A stretch of 64,000 nucleotides of DNA, taken from Muriiphilus sp048268845. GTDB lineage: Bacteria > Pseudomonadota > Alphaproteobacteria > Rhodobacterales > Rhodobacteraceae. The notes below the pieces were generated by a model that did no database searches, had not been told where the DNA came from, and saw only the letters and a list, made by a program, of their open reading frames with translations. Position 1 is the stretch's first letter, and every line of letters begins with the position of its first letter. Position numbers and translations under genes: made by a program. Shown here in pieces: positions 34,818 to 44,402 of the stretch. The stretch covers positions 383,784 through 447,783 of the forward strand of contig JBLWUQ010000001.1 in assembly GCA_048268845.1 (NCBI GenBank), written 5' to 3'.

Positions 34818-35873
34818 TCACACTCCCTTGATCTGATTGTCGAATATGGCTTTGGCCCGGCCCCAGACACCGGCTTCGGGCCGGTCGAGGGTCAGCAGCG
34901 AAGGCAACAATTGCGCCGCGTAGTCCTGCGAGCTTTCCACCGGCAGCAGCGACGGCAGGTTGTCGATGGCCATCACGTCGAGCGGCGGCGCGTCATGCAC
35001 CCGGACAACCGGCGCCTGCCAGTCGGTCGCGGCGTCATAGACCGGCACCGGGTTGTAATCGCTGTCGGGGTCGCAGGCGATGTCGCCGATGACGGACAGG
35101 GCGCGCGGCTGGGTCAGCGCGCTGCGCGGCACGAATACCGGCGTGCCGGGGCGCGCGAAGATGCAGTTGAGGAAGATGTCGTGCTCAAGGATTTCCGGAA
35201 ACGGCCCGCCGCTGGCGGTTTCCTCCATGTCCCAGCGTGTGACCTCCATGCCGAGTTCGGTGCAAAGGTCGCCAGCCCCGGTTCCAACCCGCCCCAGCGC
35301 GCCGATCACGAGGACGCGGGGTCTCGGGCGGGCGGTGGCGGCGAGCTCGGCGCGAAGCTCATCGACCAGCGCGGTCTTGTCGGGGTAGGTCGCGACCGGC
35401 GGACATAGCCCGCCCGCCACCTGCGCCGCCCAGGCCTTGACCGACACCGCAGCCCCCGCGAACCCGGCCCAGTAGCCGAAAGCGGCAACGCGGCGGCCAT
35501 CTTGGTCGGTCAGGTATTCGAGATCATAAAGCACCCCGCCCCCGGCCTTGAACCGCGCCAGCAGGCGGCGGCCGGAATGTTGCCCCTTGAAGGCGTGGCC
35601 GAACATGATGTGGCGGTGGGAAAGCGGCGTGTCGTCGTCCGGCAGCTCCTTCAGCCCGAAGACGATCGCGTCACCCGGCGCCTCGGGCCATGAATTCTCC
35701 GCCACGATCTCGCAGCCCGCATCGTGGTAGCCATCAATCGGGAGGGCGCGAAACCGGCTTTCCTCGACGCTGACGCGAAAGCCCTTGGCGATCAGCGCCC
35801 TGGCCCCCTCCGGCGTCAGCCCGACGCGTTCCTCGTTCAGCCGCTGTTCGGCGCGGACCCAGAGATGTGTCAT
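34818..35873 (-). CDS. saccharopine dehydrogenase (lysine-forming, LYS1-like)
   Basis: 351 residues of the alanine dehydrogenase/saccharopine dehydrogenase fold: HLWVRAEQRLNEERVGLTPE at the N terminus (substrate-binding Arg/Glu/Arg), FGYWAGFAGAAV, and the nucleotide-binding VLVIGALGRVGTGA. The enzyme splits saccharopine to lysine and 2-oxoglutarate with NAD+. It lies 7 bp after the histidine phosphatase and overlaps or abuts the LYS9-like gene, so a three-gene operon is likely. Confidence 0.87.
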   Translation of the reverse strand: MTHLWVRAEQRLNEERVGLTPEGARALIAKGFRVSVEESRFRALPIDGYHDAGCEIVAENSWPEAPGDAIVFGLKELPDDDTPLSHRHIMFGHAFKGQHSGRRLLARFKAGGGVLYDLEYLTDQDGRRVAAFGYWAGFAGAAVSVKAWAAQVAGGLCPPVATYPDKTALVDELRAELAATARPRPRVLVIGALGRVGTGAGDLCTELGMEVTRWDMEETASGGPFPEILEHDIFLNCIFARPGTPVFVPRSALTQPRALSVIGDIACDPDSDYNPVPVYDAATDWQAPVVRVHDAPPLDVMAIDNLPSLLPVESSQDYAAQLLPSLLTLDRPEAGVWGRAKAIFDNQIKGV

Positions 35874-35880
35874 GCCGCCC

Positions 35881-36540
35881 TCAGATATAGGTTTGCGCGT
35901 GCTGCCGGTCTGGCCGCTCCAGATGCGGCACGGCGTTGAATTGCGTCAGGGTCAGCCCCGATCCGACGATTTCCATCCGGTGAACCGAGGTGTTCATGAT
36001 CGCGATCACCAGCCGGGCAAAGGCGCCAAGCTCCAACCCCATCGCCACCCGCGTCGCCATGCCGATCAGCCCGCCCGAGGTGACGACCAGCGCATCGCCC
36101 TTGCCCGCCGCGATCTCGTGCAGCACGTCGTCAACGCGGCTCTGAAAGTCGTGATACGTCTCGCCCGCGCCCTCGATCCTGCCGTCCTGCCAGGCGGTGA
36201 AGACCAGCGGCAGGTGCTCGATGAACCCGTCACGGTCGGTGGGCAGGGGAATGCCGAATTGCTCGTGCATCCGGTTGGAGAGGTCGAAATAGGCGACCTC
36301 GTTCAGCCGTTCGTCCACAACCGGCGCGGCATGAAGCTGCGCGCCCATCGCCTGCGCCGTCTCGCGGTGCCGGACCAGGCTGCCGGTATAGACCCGGTCG
36401 TAGCGCGTGCCGATGTCGCCGAAATGCTGGCCCAGCCAGTCCGATTGCTGGTGGCCAAGCGGCGACAGGCTGTCATAGCCGACCTCGTCGGTCGCCCCGG
36501 TCCGGGCCTGGCCGTGACGGATAAGCGTGATCTGTGCCAT
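35881..36540 (-). CDS. histidine phosphatase-family protein
   Basis: 219 residues of the phosphoglycerate-mutase-like fold. ITLIRHGQARTG at the N terminus holds the phosphorylated His; YTGSLVRHRETAQAMGAQLH carries the family Arg; ALVVTSGGLIGMATRVAMGL holds the C-terminal Ser-Gly-Gly where the usual second His is not seen. Substrate unknown. It is the first gene of the run leading into the saccharopine dehydrogenases. The 258 bp upstream (36541-36798) show no gene; they include a G-rich stretch near 36575-36605. Confidence 0.82.
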   Translation of the reverse strand: MAQITLIRHGQARTGATDEVGYDSLSPLGHQQSDWLGQHFGDIGTRYDRVYTGSLVRHRETAQAMGAQLHAAPVVDERLNEVAYFDLSNRMHEQFGIPLPTDRDGFIEHLPLVFTAWQDGRIEGAGETYHDFQSRVDDVLHEIAAGKGDALVVTSGGLIGMATRVAMGLELGAFARLVIAIMNTSVHRMEIVGSGLTLTQFNAVPHLERPDRQHAQTYI

Positions 36541-36798
36541 CTGCTCCCTTTCGCTGCCCTTGGCTACCGCGCGAGCGCGGCGGGGGGAAGGGGGGAGGGG
36601 GATTTTGGGTGTTGGGCCGGCGGGGTGCGGGAGCGATGGATCGTTCCGAAGGGTCGATGTGGGAGGTTGTCGGCGTGCTCTATGTCCAATCGAAACCCTT
36701 TCGGTTCAATGCTGCTCTCGGCCCGAACGACTCCTAAGTGCAGGGTGTCGACTTCGCGAAGCCAGGCAGTTTTCCTAGAAAGGGCGTTCGGAAGCTCG

Positions 36799-37557
36799 TC
36801 ATACTGGCGTCGCTTGCTGCCAGATGCTCTCGTATATGCAAATTTTTGTTGGTGATATGCTGGGTTGAAGTGGCACTAAGTAGGTCGGCTTCTTACCCGC
36901 GTCCTTGATCGAGCCGCCCACAATCCAACAATCGGTGCCGTCGATAATCACGAGCCGATCATGCAGATCATCACTTTTTCTAAGTTCCGGTTTAAGCGTG
37001 TATTGGGCCGAAAACGCCGCAACATGACCGGCAACGTCGTTCATATATCTGCTGCTAAGAACTCTGATCGAACAACCGCCACCCAGAGGCCCAAGATATG
37101 TCTCGAAAGCCTGACCATCAAAATATGGGTCAACAACAAAAACCTCTTTTTGCGAACCTAGTATGATTTCTTTGAGATCACGCAGAAAGTCGTATTGTCG
37201 ACGGGGGCCATATACTTGTCCTATGTTTTCATGGCCATCAAGCTCCAACTCCAACTTGATCTCTTCAGCTGCAGCAAGAAGTTGTTGGCGAAACGATTCT
37301 CTGGCCACCGACCAATACTGGACCATTGAATTTTTTGTGACTTGGAAAGCGATCTTGTGCTCGATGCCGACCCGTGAAAGGAGTGCACCTATCCGCGCAA
37401 TCCATCGTTGAGGTTCAGAACTCGCGTCCGCGATATACTGCCTGCCAAAATCTGGCGCAGACTCAAATTCATGTAGAAGCTTCAGCAACAAAACTTGCTT
37501 CTCGGCAGGGCCATCCCCCATGAGTCGCTTCTGTAGCCGGTCTATGTTTTCATTCAT
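36799..37557 (-). CDS. PLD-like (HKD-variant) orphan protein
   Basis: 252 residues. The N-terminal half is helical (MNENIDRLQKRLMGDGPAEK, a possible coiled coil). The C-terminal half looks like a single phospholipase-D-type unit: EVFVVDPYFDGQAFETYLG, IRVLSSRYMNDVAGHV, then DDLHDRLVIIDGTDCWIVGG, where HxR takes the place of HxK. Such units occur in MIT_C domains and in several phage-defence effectors; no catalytic claim is safe. Base use is clearly AT-richer than all neighbours (a line I counted is near 47% GC), a sign of transfer. ATG 37557 is chosen; an open frame extends 37 codons upstream. Confidence 0.6.
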   Translation of the reverse strand: MNENIDRLQKRLMGDGPAEKQVLLLKLLHEFESAPDFGRQYIADASSEPQRWIARIGALLSRVGIEHKIAFQVTKNSMVQYWSVARESFRQQLLAAAEEIKLELELDGHENIGQVYGPRRQYDFLRDLKEIILGSQKEVFVVDPYFDGQAFETYLGPLGGGCSIRVLSSRYMNDVAGHVAAFSAQYTLKPELRKSDDLHDRLVIIDGTDCWIVGGSIKDAGKKPTYLVPLQPSISPTKICIYESIWQQATPV

Positions 37558-37674
37558 GTTAGTGCTCCGACGGATGGATGCTACTCTAATCGAGAAAGCA
37601 GGAGTTCTGAATTCGATTTTCGCGACTTTTCTGCTGTCATAGTTTACCCAACGAATGACAGCACCCACCCCCCC

Positions 37675-38376
37675 TCACCCCCACCGCACATCGCCCAGAA
37701 AGATATACCCCGCGCCATAGATCGTCTTGATCAGGCGCGGGTTTTTCGGGTCTTCACGCAGTTTGGTGCGCAGGCGCGAGATGCGGACGTCCATGGCGCG
37801 GTCGAAGCTTTCGCCGGCGGCGCCGCCCAGAGACTCCTGCATCTGGGCGCGCGAGATCAGGCGTTTGGGGGCGTTCAGGAACAGCCGCAGCACTTCGCCC
37901 TCGGCGTGGGAAAAGGCGGTTTCGGTTCCGGCCTCGTCTTCCAGCACGTAGCGGTCGAAATGTGCCGTCCAGCCGGCGAAATGCGCGGTGTTCGAGGTGG
38001 TCTCGGTGCTGCGGGGCTGGCGCAGGCGGGCGCGGACGCGGGCGACGACCTCGGCGGGCTCGAACGGCTTGATGATGTAGTCGTCGGCCCCCAGTTCCAG
38101 CCCCGTCACCCGGTCCTGCACCTGCGCGCGGCCCGAGATGATGATGATCGAGGCACCGCTTTCCAGCGCCAGCCGGTGCACCAGCGTCAGCCCGTCGCGG
38201 TCGGGCAGGCCAAGATCGACCAGGCAGACATCGGGCGACATCGACTTCAGCGCCGCCTCGAACTCGGTCGCGCGGGCGAACCCGTAGGTGCGAAAGCCCG
38301 CGTCGGTCAGGGCGTCGGTCAGCATCCGGCGGATCTCGGGCTCGTCGTCGAGGATGGCGACGATCGGCTGGGTCAT
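37675..38376 (-). CDS. OmpR/PhoB-type response regulator
   Basis: 233 residues. The receiver domain (VAILDDEPEIRRMLTDAL; phospho-acceptor Asp in CLVDLGLPDRDG near residue 52; Lys in DDYIIKPFEPAE) is followed by a winged-helix domain (FSHAEGEVLRLFLNAPKRLI, RAMDVRISRLRTKLREDP, KTIYGAGYIF). The start ATG 38376 overlaps the kinase stop (ATGA), so the pair is coupled. The divergent importer operon beyond the kinase gene is a possible target (inference). Confidence 0.92.
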   Translation of the reverse strand: MTQPIVAILDDEPEIRRMLTDALTDAGFRTYGFARATEFEAALKSMSPDVCLVDLGLPDRDGLTLVHRLALESGASIIIISGRAQVQDRVTGLELGADDYIIKPFEPAEVVARVRARLRQPRSTETTSNTAHFAGWTAHFDRYVLEDEAGTETAFSHAEGEVLRLFLNAPKRLISRAQMQESLGGAAGESFDRAMDVRISRLRTKLREDPKNPRLIKTIYGAGYIFLGDVRWG

Positions 38377-40295
38377 GCGGGCACCTCGCGCGCGAGAAAG
38401 GCGGCGAGATCGGAGGCGCCGAAGGGTTTGGACAGCACCGGCACCGGCGCATGCGCGCGGCGCGGGTCGGTCTTTGGCAGCGACGACATCAGGCACATCG
38501 GCGCGCTCAGGCCGCTGGCGCGCAACCGTGCGACCAGCGCGTCGCCGGTTTCCGCGCCCGCCAGCATGATGTCCGACAGCACGAGGCCGATACCGTCGAT
38601 CTGGGCCAGTTCGGCGGCCTCCTCGGCCGATGTCGCCTCGATCACCTGATGCCCGAGATCGGTCAGCATCCCGCGCACGTTCTCGCGGATCTCGTCCTCG
38701 TCCTCGACCAGCAGCACAAGGCGAGGCGGCGGCGCGGGTTTGTCGGCGCGGCGCAGCGGCAGGCGCATCGTGACGATGGCGCCGTCGTCGCCATTGCCGA
38801 GCCGAAGCTTGCCGCCGGCCATCTTGGCATGGTCATAGACCATCGCCAGCCCGAGGCCCGAACCCTGGCCGCCCTTGGTGGTGAAGAACGGGTCGAGCGC
38901 GTGGTCGAGCGCGTTGGCATCGAACCCCGGCCCGGTATCGGCCACGGTGAAATCAAGCCAGGTTTCGCCCGACGTGCGCACCGTGAGGGTGATCTCGCCC
39001 GGCTCCGCCCCGATCGCGTCCTTGGCGTTCAGGATCAGGTTGAGCAGCGCATCCTGCACCGAGCCGGGGTCGAGCATCACCCGGCTGCTGAACCCGGCGA
39101 CGCTGGTTTGCAGGCGGATCGTCTCGGGCAGGGTCGGCCCGGCCAGCGCCACCGTGTCGGCAATCAGTTGCGGCACATCCGTCGGATCGAGCCGCATTTT
39201 CCGCCCGCCCGAGATCGAGGCGATCCGGTCCAGGAGCGCGCCGCCGCGCCGCGCCGCGCCGATGGTGGCGCGCGCAAGCTCGCCCGCCGGCGCGGGCAGC
39301 GCCATCTGGTCGAGCCGCGATTGCAGCCCGAGGATGATCGTCAACAGGTTGGCGAAATCATGCGCCAGTCCGGAGGTCAGTTGCGCTGCAAGCTCGCGCT
39401 TGCGCGTCTGCATCACCGCGGCGCGCGCCTGCGCCTCTTCGGTGATGTCCATCGACAGCACATAGGTGCCGCGCACCTTGCCGTCCTCGGCGATGTCGGG
39501 GGTGAAGGCCGCGCGGATCCGTTTGCCCGAGCCTTCGTGGGTGAACTCGATCAGGCAGGCATCGCCGCGGCAGGCGCGCTCGAGGCTGGGGCGGATCAGC
39601 TCGAACGCCTCGTCGCCCAGTGCCTCGCGCATGTGCAGCCCGATGACGTTGGACGGGCGGCCGGGCAGGACGCTGGCAAGCCGCAGGTTGGAATAGGTAT
39701 AGCGCCAGTCCAGCCCGATCCGGGCGATATGGGCCGGCATCATCTCGGCGGTCAGGCGGATGCGCGCCTCGGCCTCGGTCAACTGGCGCTTGGTTTCCTC
39801 GAGGTTGGCGTTGGCCGAGGCCAGCGCCCGGTTGGTGCGCGCCAGTTCCTCGGCATGGGCGAGCAACTGGTCGGACAATTCTTCGGAGCGCGCACGCAGC
39901 AGTCCCTCCTGCCGCTTGATGCCGGTGATGTCGGTATAGACCGCCACCCAGCCGCCCTGCGGCAGCGGGCTGCCCTCGACCGAGATCATCCGGCCATTGG
40001 CGCGCGGGCGCTCCATGTAGTGCGGCGCGAAGGCGCGGGCCTGCTCGACCCGGTCGCGGACAAAGCCTTCGGGGTCGTCGACCTTGCCGTATTCGCCCGA
40101 GGCGACCAGATAGCGCACGGTGTCCTCGAACCGCGCCCCCGGCGTCACCAGGTTGTCGGGAAAGCCGAACATTTCCTTGAACATGCGGTTGGACACCACC
40201 AGCCGCAGGTCGTTGTCATAGATCGACAGCGCCTGCGCGATCAGGTTCAACCCGGCCTGGGTATATTCGGCGATGTCGGTGTTCTCCGATGTCAC
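38373..40295 (-). CDS. PAS-containing hybrid sensor histidine kinase
   Basis: 640 residues, no membrane segment. PAS domain 1 (about 10-125, LNLIAQALSIYDNDLRLVVS), a coiled coil (130-180), PAS domain 2 (185-290), then a HisKA-type box SGLAHDFANLLTIILG with the phospho-acceptor His. A HATPase region follows (NLILNAKDAIGA, ADTGPGFD, GQGSGLGLAMVYDHA), and a C-terminal receiver with LVEDEDEI, Asp in LVLSDIMLAG and Lys in LSKPFGA. It is a cytosolic hybrid kinase, so it senses an internal signal. GTG 40295 follows AGGGAGG at good spacing; GTG 40310 is an alternative. Confidence 0.88.
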   Translation of the reverse strand: MTSENTDIAEYTQAGLNLIAQALSIYDNDLRLVVSNRMFKEMFGFPDNLVTPGARFEDTVRYLVASGEYGKVDDPEGFVRDRVEQARAFAPHYMERPRANGRMISVEGSPLPQGGWVAVYTDITGIKRQEGLLRARSEELSDQLLAHAEELARTNRALASANANLEETKRQLTEAEARIRLTAEMMPAHIARIGLDWRYTYSNLRLASVLPGRPSNVIGLHMREALGDEAFELIRPSLERACRGDACLIEFTHEGSGKRIRAAFTPDIAEDGKVRGTYVLSMDITEEAQARAAVMQTRKRELAAQLTSGLAHDFANLLTIILGLQSRLDQMALPAPAGELARATIGAARRGGALLDRIASISGGRKMRLDPTDVPQLIADTVALAGPTLPETIRLQTSVAGFSSRVMLDPGSVQDALLNLILNAKDAIGAEPGEITLTVRTSGETWLDFTVADTGPGFDANALDHALDPFFTTKGGQGSGLGLAMVYDHAKMAGGKLRLGNGDDGAIVTMRLPLRRADKPAPPPRLVLLVEDEDEIRENVRGMLTDLGHQVIEATSAEEAAELAQIDGIGLVLSDIMLAGAETGDALVARLRASGLSAPMCLMSSLPKTDPRRAHAPVPVLSKPFGASDLAAFLAREVPA

Positions 40296-40502
40296 GAGAG
40301 CCTCCCTCACCCTTCGCTAGCATCGCGGCGCGCGCGCGGGAAGGCCCTGTCGCGACGTCACCCCGGCGGTAACAATTCGTTGCATTCTGGAAAAACTGGC
40401 GAAACCTTTGACCTGAACAAGGGACCCCTGTCACCGTAGGCGCACGAGAATCGGAAAACCGATCGGGGCCGCCGGAGATTGCCGGCGCAGGGAGGATACA
40501 AT

Positions 40503-42479
40503 TTGGTTGAGGATCAAGCCGCGTCCGGCGCGTTTGACTCCGTTCCGGCGCTGCTGGCCCGGAACGTGAAGGTTCATGGTGGGCGCCCTGCCTACCGCGA
40601 AAAGGAATTCGGCATCTGGCAGTCCTGGACCTGGGCCGAGACCGCCGAGGAAATCGAACATCTCGCGCTGGGCCTGCTGGCGCTGGGCATCAATCGCGGC
40701 GACACCGTCGCGATCATCGGGCGCAACCGTCCGGCGCATTACTGGTCCATCGTCGCCACGCAGATGTGCGGCGCGATTCCGGTGCCGCTCTATCAGGACG
40801 CTGTGACCGAAGAGATGTCCTACGTGCTCGAGCATTGCGGCGCGCGCTTCGTCATCTGCGGCGATCAGGAGCAGGTCGACAAGACCATCGAGGCGCAGGA
40901 AGAGATCAAGCACATCGAGCATGTGATCTATTTCGACAAGCGCGGGATGCGGAAATACGACCACAAGAACCTGAACTGGTATCATGACGTTCAGGAGGAA
41001 GGCCGCGCCGCGGCGACCCGGCTCAAGCCCGAACTGGACGCGCGCATCGCCGAACTGACCTACGACACCACCTGCGTCATGCTTTACACCTCCGGCACCA
41101 CCGGCAAGCCCAAGGGCGTGGTGCTGTCGAACCGCAACATCATCGAAAGCGCGAAGAACTCGTCGGAATTCGACAATCTCGGCGCGGGCGAGGATGTGCT
41201 GGCCTATCTGCCGATGGCCTGGGTCGGGGACTTCATCTTTTCCATCGGTCAGGCCTACTGGACGGGGTTCTGCGTGAACTGCCCGGAAAGCCCCGACACG
41301 ATGATGACCGACCTGCGCGAGATCGGTCCGACCTATTTCTTCGCGCCGCCGCGGGTGTTCGAAGGCCAGTTGACCAACGTGATGATCCGCATGGAAGACG
41401 CGGGCAGGCTCAAGAAACGCATGTTCGATCATTTCATGGCGCATGCCCGCAAGGACGGTCCGGCCATTCTCGACGGCAAGCCCGTGGGCGGCTGGGACCG
41501 GCTGAAATACAGGCTGGGCGATCTGCTGGTCTATGGCCCGCTCAAGAACACACTGGGGTTCAGCCGGGTGCGCGTCGGCTATACCGCAGGCGAGGCGATC
41601 GGGCCGGAGATCTTCGATTTCTACCGCTCGCTCGGCATCAACCTGAAACAGCTCTACGGCCAGACCGAGGCGACGGTGTTCATCACCCAGCAGCCCGATG
41701 GCGAAGTGCGCGCCGATACCGTGGGCGTGCCCAGCCCCGGCGTCGAGATCAGGATCGACGAGAAGGGCGAGGTCTTCTATCGCTCGCCCGGCGTGTTCGT
41801 GGAGTATTTCAAGAACGCCGAAAGCACCGCCTCGACCAAGGACGCCGAGGGTTGGGTGGCGACGGGTGATGCGGGTTTCATCGAGCCGGAAACCGGCCAT
41901 CTGCGCATCATCGACCGGGCCAAGGACGTCGGCAAGATGGCCGACGGCTCGATGTTCGCGCCCAAGTTCGTCGAGAACAAGCTCAAGTTCTACCCCAACA
42001 TCCTCGAGGCCGTGGTGTTCGGCGCGGGGCGCGAGATGTGCACCGCCTTCATCAACATCGACCTCAGCGCGGTCGGCAACTGGGCCGAGCGCAACAACAT
42101 CTCCTACGCCTCGTATCAGGAGCTTGCCGGGCATCCGAAGGTGCTGGACACGGTGCAGGCCCATGTCGAGGAAACCAACCGCTCGATCGCCGAAGATCCG
42201 ATGCTGTCGGGCTGCCAGGTGCATCGCTTCCTGATCCTGCACAAGGAACTGGACGCCGACGATGGCGAGATGACGCGCACCCGCAAGGTGCGGCGCAACA
42301 TCGTGGAACAGAAATTCGCCGACCTGATCGACGCGCTCTATTCCGACAAGGCCGAGCAATACACCGAAACCGAAGTCACCTACGAGGATGGCCGCAAGGG
42401 CAAGATCAAGGCGACGCTGCAGATCCGCGACGCGGCGGTGGTGGACACGGCAGGAGCGAAGGGGATGGCGGCGGAATGA
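40503..42479 (+). CDS. AMP-binding long-chain acyl-CoA ligase-type enzyme
   Basis: 658 residues of the FadD15-like long form. The phosphate loop YTSGTTGKPKGVVLSN lies near residue 200, QLYGQTEATVFIT near 388, WVATGDAGFIEPETGHLR near 450. It activates a carboxylic acid as acyl-AMP and transfers it to CoA. TTG 40503 sits 8 nt after GGAGG, better than TTG 40479 inside the Shine-Dalgarno region. It heads the importer operon: its stop overlaps the next ATG (ATGA). The 207 bp upstream are shared with the divergent kinase gene. Confidence 0.88.
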   Translation: MVEDQAASGAFDSVPALLARNVKVHGGRPAYREKEFGIWQSWTWAETAEEIEHLALGLLALGINRGDTVAIIGRNRPAHYWSIVATQMCGAIPVPLYQDAVTEEMSYVLEHCGARFVICGDQEQVDKTIEAQEEIKHIEHVIYFDKRGMRKYDHKNLNWYHDVQEEGRAAATRLKPELDARIAELTYDTTCVMLYTSGTTGKPKGVVLSNRNIIESAKNSSEFDNLGAGEDVLAYLPMAWVGDFIFSIGQAYWTGFCVNCPESPDTMMTDLREIGPTYFFAPPRVFEGQLTNVMIRMEDAGRLKKRMFDHFMAHARKDGPAILDGKPVGGWDRLKYRLGDLLVYGPLKNTLGFSRVRVGYTAGEAIGPEIFDFYRSLGINLKQLYGQTEATVFITQQPDGEVRADTVGVPSPGVEIRIDEKGEVFYRSPGVFVEYFKNAESTASTKDAEGWVATGDAGFIEPETGHLRIIDRAKDVGKMADGSMFAPKFVENKLKFYPNILEAVVFGAGREMCTAFINIDLSAVGNWAERNNISYASYQELAGHPKVLDTVQAHVEETNRSIAEDPMLSGCQVHRFLILHKELDADDGEMTRTRKVRRNIVEQKFADLIDALYSDKAEQYTETEVTYEDGRKGKIKATLQIRDAAVVDTAGAKGMAAE

Positions 42480-43297
42480 GCCTTGATACAAGCGACAGCT
42501 ACGTCACCGAGGACGGCCGCACCATCGGCGGGGTGGTGATGGAGATGAAACACATCACGCTGAAATTCGGCGGCGTGGTGGCGATCTCGGATATCAGTTT
42601 CGACATCCGCGAGGGCGAGATCCGCGCGATCATCGGGCCGAACGGCGCCGGCAAGTCCTCGATGCTGAACGTGATTTCAGGGTTCTATCACCCGCAGGAG
42701 GGCGAGGTCTGGTTTCACGGCGCGAAACGCCCCTCGATGAAGCCCTATCAGGTGGCCGCGCAGGGCATCGCGCGGACATTCCAGAACATCGCGCTGTTCG
42801 ACGGGATGAGCGTGCTCGACAACATCATGACCGGGCGGCTGACGATGATGAAGACGAACATGCTGCAACAGGCTTTCTGGTTCGGCCGCGCCGAGCGCGA
42901 GGAAATCCAGCACCGCGAACAGGTCGAGAAGGTCATCGACTTCCTTGAGATTCAGGCGATCCGCAAGACGCCGGTGGGCCGTCTGCCCTACGGGTTGAAA
43001 AAACGGGTCGAGCTGGCGCGCGCACTGGCCGCCGAGCCGAAGCTGTTGCTGCTCGACGAGCCGATGGCGGGAATGAACGTCGAGGAGAAAGAGGACATGA
43101 GCCGCTTCATCCTCGACGTGAACGACGAGTTCGGCACCACCATCGCCCTGATCGAGCACGACATGGGCGTGGTGATGGACCTGTCGGACCGGGTGGTGGT
43201 GATGGATTACGGCAAGAAGATCGGCGACGGCACGCCCGACGAGGTGCGCAACAACCAGGCGGTGATCGACGCCTATCTGGGGGTGGCGCATGACTGA
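42476..43297 (+). CDS. branched-chain-type ABC transporter ATPase (LivG-like)
   Basis: 273 residues. Walker A GPNGAGKSS near 55, Walker B LLLLDEPMAGM near 185, and the switch His in ALIEHDMGVVM. The signature is degenerate: LPYGLKKRVELARALA instead of LSGGQ, common in LivG. One of the two nucleotide-binding subunits of a HAAT-family importer. Starts by ATGA overlap with the ligase. Confidence 0.9.
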   Translation: MSLDTSDSYVTEDGRTIGGVVMEMKHITLKFGGVVAISDISFDIREGEIRAIIGPNGAGKSSMLNVISGFYHPQEGEVWFHGAKRPSMKPYQVAAQGIARTFQNIALFDGMSVLDNIMTGRLTMMKTNMLQQAFWFGRAEREEIQHREQVEKVIDFLEIQAIRKTPVGRLPYGLKKRVELARALAAEPKLLLLDEPMAGMNVEEKEDMSRFILDVNDEFGTTIALIEHDMGVVMDLSDRVVVMDYGKKIGDGTPDEVRNNQAVIDAYLGVAHD

Positions 43298-43358
43298 GTT
43301 CCGCAGCCGTCGCGGTCCGGGCCGGACCCGCACAGCAACAGGGGGCACCCATGCCTGA
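43290..43358 (+). other. 22-codon mini-ORF bridging livG and livH
   Basis: ATG 43290 overlaps the end of the LivG frame, and the TGA at 43356-43358 overlaps the LivH start at 43351. The frame thus spans the 53-bp gap without a break (MTEFRSRRGPGRTRTATGG...). It may carry terminating ribosomes across the gap; it could also be chance in GC-rich DNA. Confidence 0.25.
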
Positions 43359-44346
43359 CCAGCTTCTTTACGCGTTGGAAGTGACGCTCAACGGGTTGAT
43401 GGCCGGGGTGCTCTATTCGCTCGTGGCGCTGGGCTTCGTGCTCATCTTCAAGGCGTCGGGCATCTTCAACTACGCGCAGGGCGTCATGGCGCTGTTCGCG
43501 GCGCTGACGCTGGTGGGCATCCAGGAAGGGCAGGTGCCCTTTTCCCACCTGATCAACGCGATCTTCGGCACCGAGATCCACCATTTCGGCTGGACCGTCC
43601 CGGCCATCCTGGCAATCGTGCTGACCGCCGCAGTCATGGTCCTGTTCGCCTGGGCGGTCGAGCGCTACGTGCTCAAGCATCTGGTGAACCAGCCCGGCAT
43701 CATCCTGTTCATGGCGACCATCGGGCTGGCCTATTTCATGGAAGGCGTGGGCGACCTGATGTGGGGCGCCGATATCAAGAAGCTCGACGTCGGCCTGCCG
43801 CAGGGCGCCTCGTTCTGGCTGGAGGATGTGACGGCAGGCTGGGGCAGCCCGGATTTCTACGGCTTCTACATCGACCGGCTCGACATCGTGGCAACCGTGG
43901 TCGCGGCGATCCTGGTGATCTCGCTGACGTTGTTCAGCCAGTATTCCAAGCAGGGCCGGGCGCTGCGCGCGGTGGCCGACGACCATCAGGCCGCCCTGTC
44001 GGTCGGCATCAGCCTGCGCTTCATCTGGGTGCTGGTCTGGTCGATCGCCGGTTTCGTCGCGCTGGTCGCGGGCATCATGTGGGGCACCAAGTCGGGCGTG
44101 CAGTTCTCGCTGAGCCTGATCGCATTGAAGGCGCTGCCGGTCCTGATGCTGGGCGGCTTCACCTCGATCCCCGGCGCGATTGTCGGCGGGCTGATCATCG
44201 GCGTGGGCGAGAAGCTGTTCGAGTTCTTCGTCGGCCCGATGGTCGGCGGCGCCACCGAAAACTGGTTCGCCTATGTGCTGGCGCTTCTGTTCCTCGTGTT
44301 CCGGCCGCAGGGCCTGTTCGGCGAGAAGATCATCGAGAGGGTGTGA
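43351..44346 (+). CDS. branched-chain-type ABC permease (LivH-like)
   Basis: 331 residues, about eight membrane helices. Typical LivH opening (LEVTLNGLMAGVLYSLVALG, FVLIFKASGIFNYAQGVMAL), and the cytoplasmic loop YSKQGRALRAVADDHQAAL for ATPase contact. Pairs with LivM to form the channel. ATG 43351 follows GGGGGCACCC. Confidence 0.92.
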   Translation: MPDQLLYALEVTLNGLMAGVLYSLVALGFVLIFKASGIFNYAQGVMALFAALTLVGIQEGQVPFSHLINAIFGTEIHHFGWTVPAILAIVLTAAVMVLFAWAVERYVLKHLVNQPGIILFMATIGLAYFMEGVGDLMWGADIKKLDVGLPQGASFWLEDVTAGWGSPDFYGFYIDRLDIVATVVAAILVISLTLFSQYSKQGRALRAVADDHQAALSVGISLRFIWVLVWSIAGFVALVAGIMWGTKSGVQFSLSLIALKALPVLMLGGFTSIPGAIVGGLIIGVGEKLFEFFVGPMVGGATENWFAYVLALLFLVFRPQGLFGEKIIERV

Positions 44347-44348
44347 CG

Positions 44349-44402
44349 ATGGCGTCTGAATTCAGCTTGACCGAGACCGGCGCAGGGGGAAAAGCCCGAT
44401 GA
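44349..44402 (+). other. 17-codon mini-ORF bridging livH and livM
   Basis: It begins 2 bp after the LivH stop behind GAGAGGG, and its TGA overlaps the LivM ATG (ATGA at 44399-44402); it reads MASEFSLTETGAGGKAR. This is the second such bridge in the operon. Confidence 0.3.
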
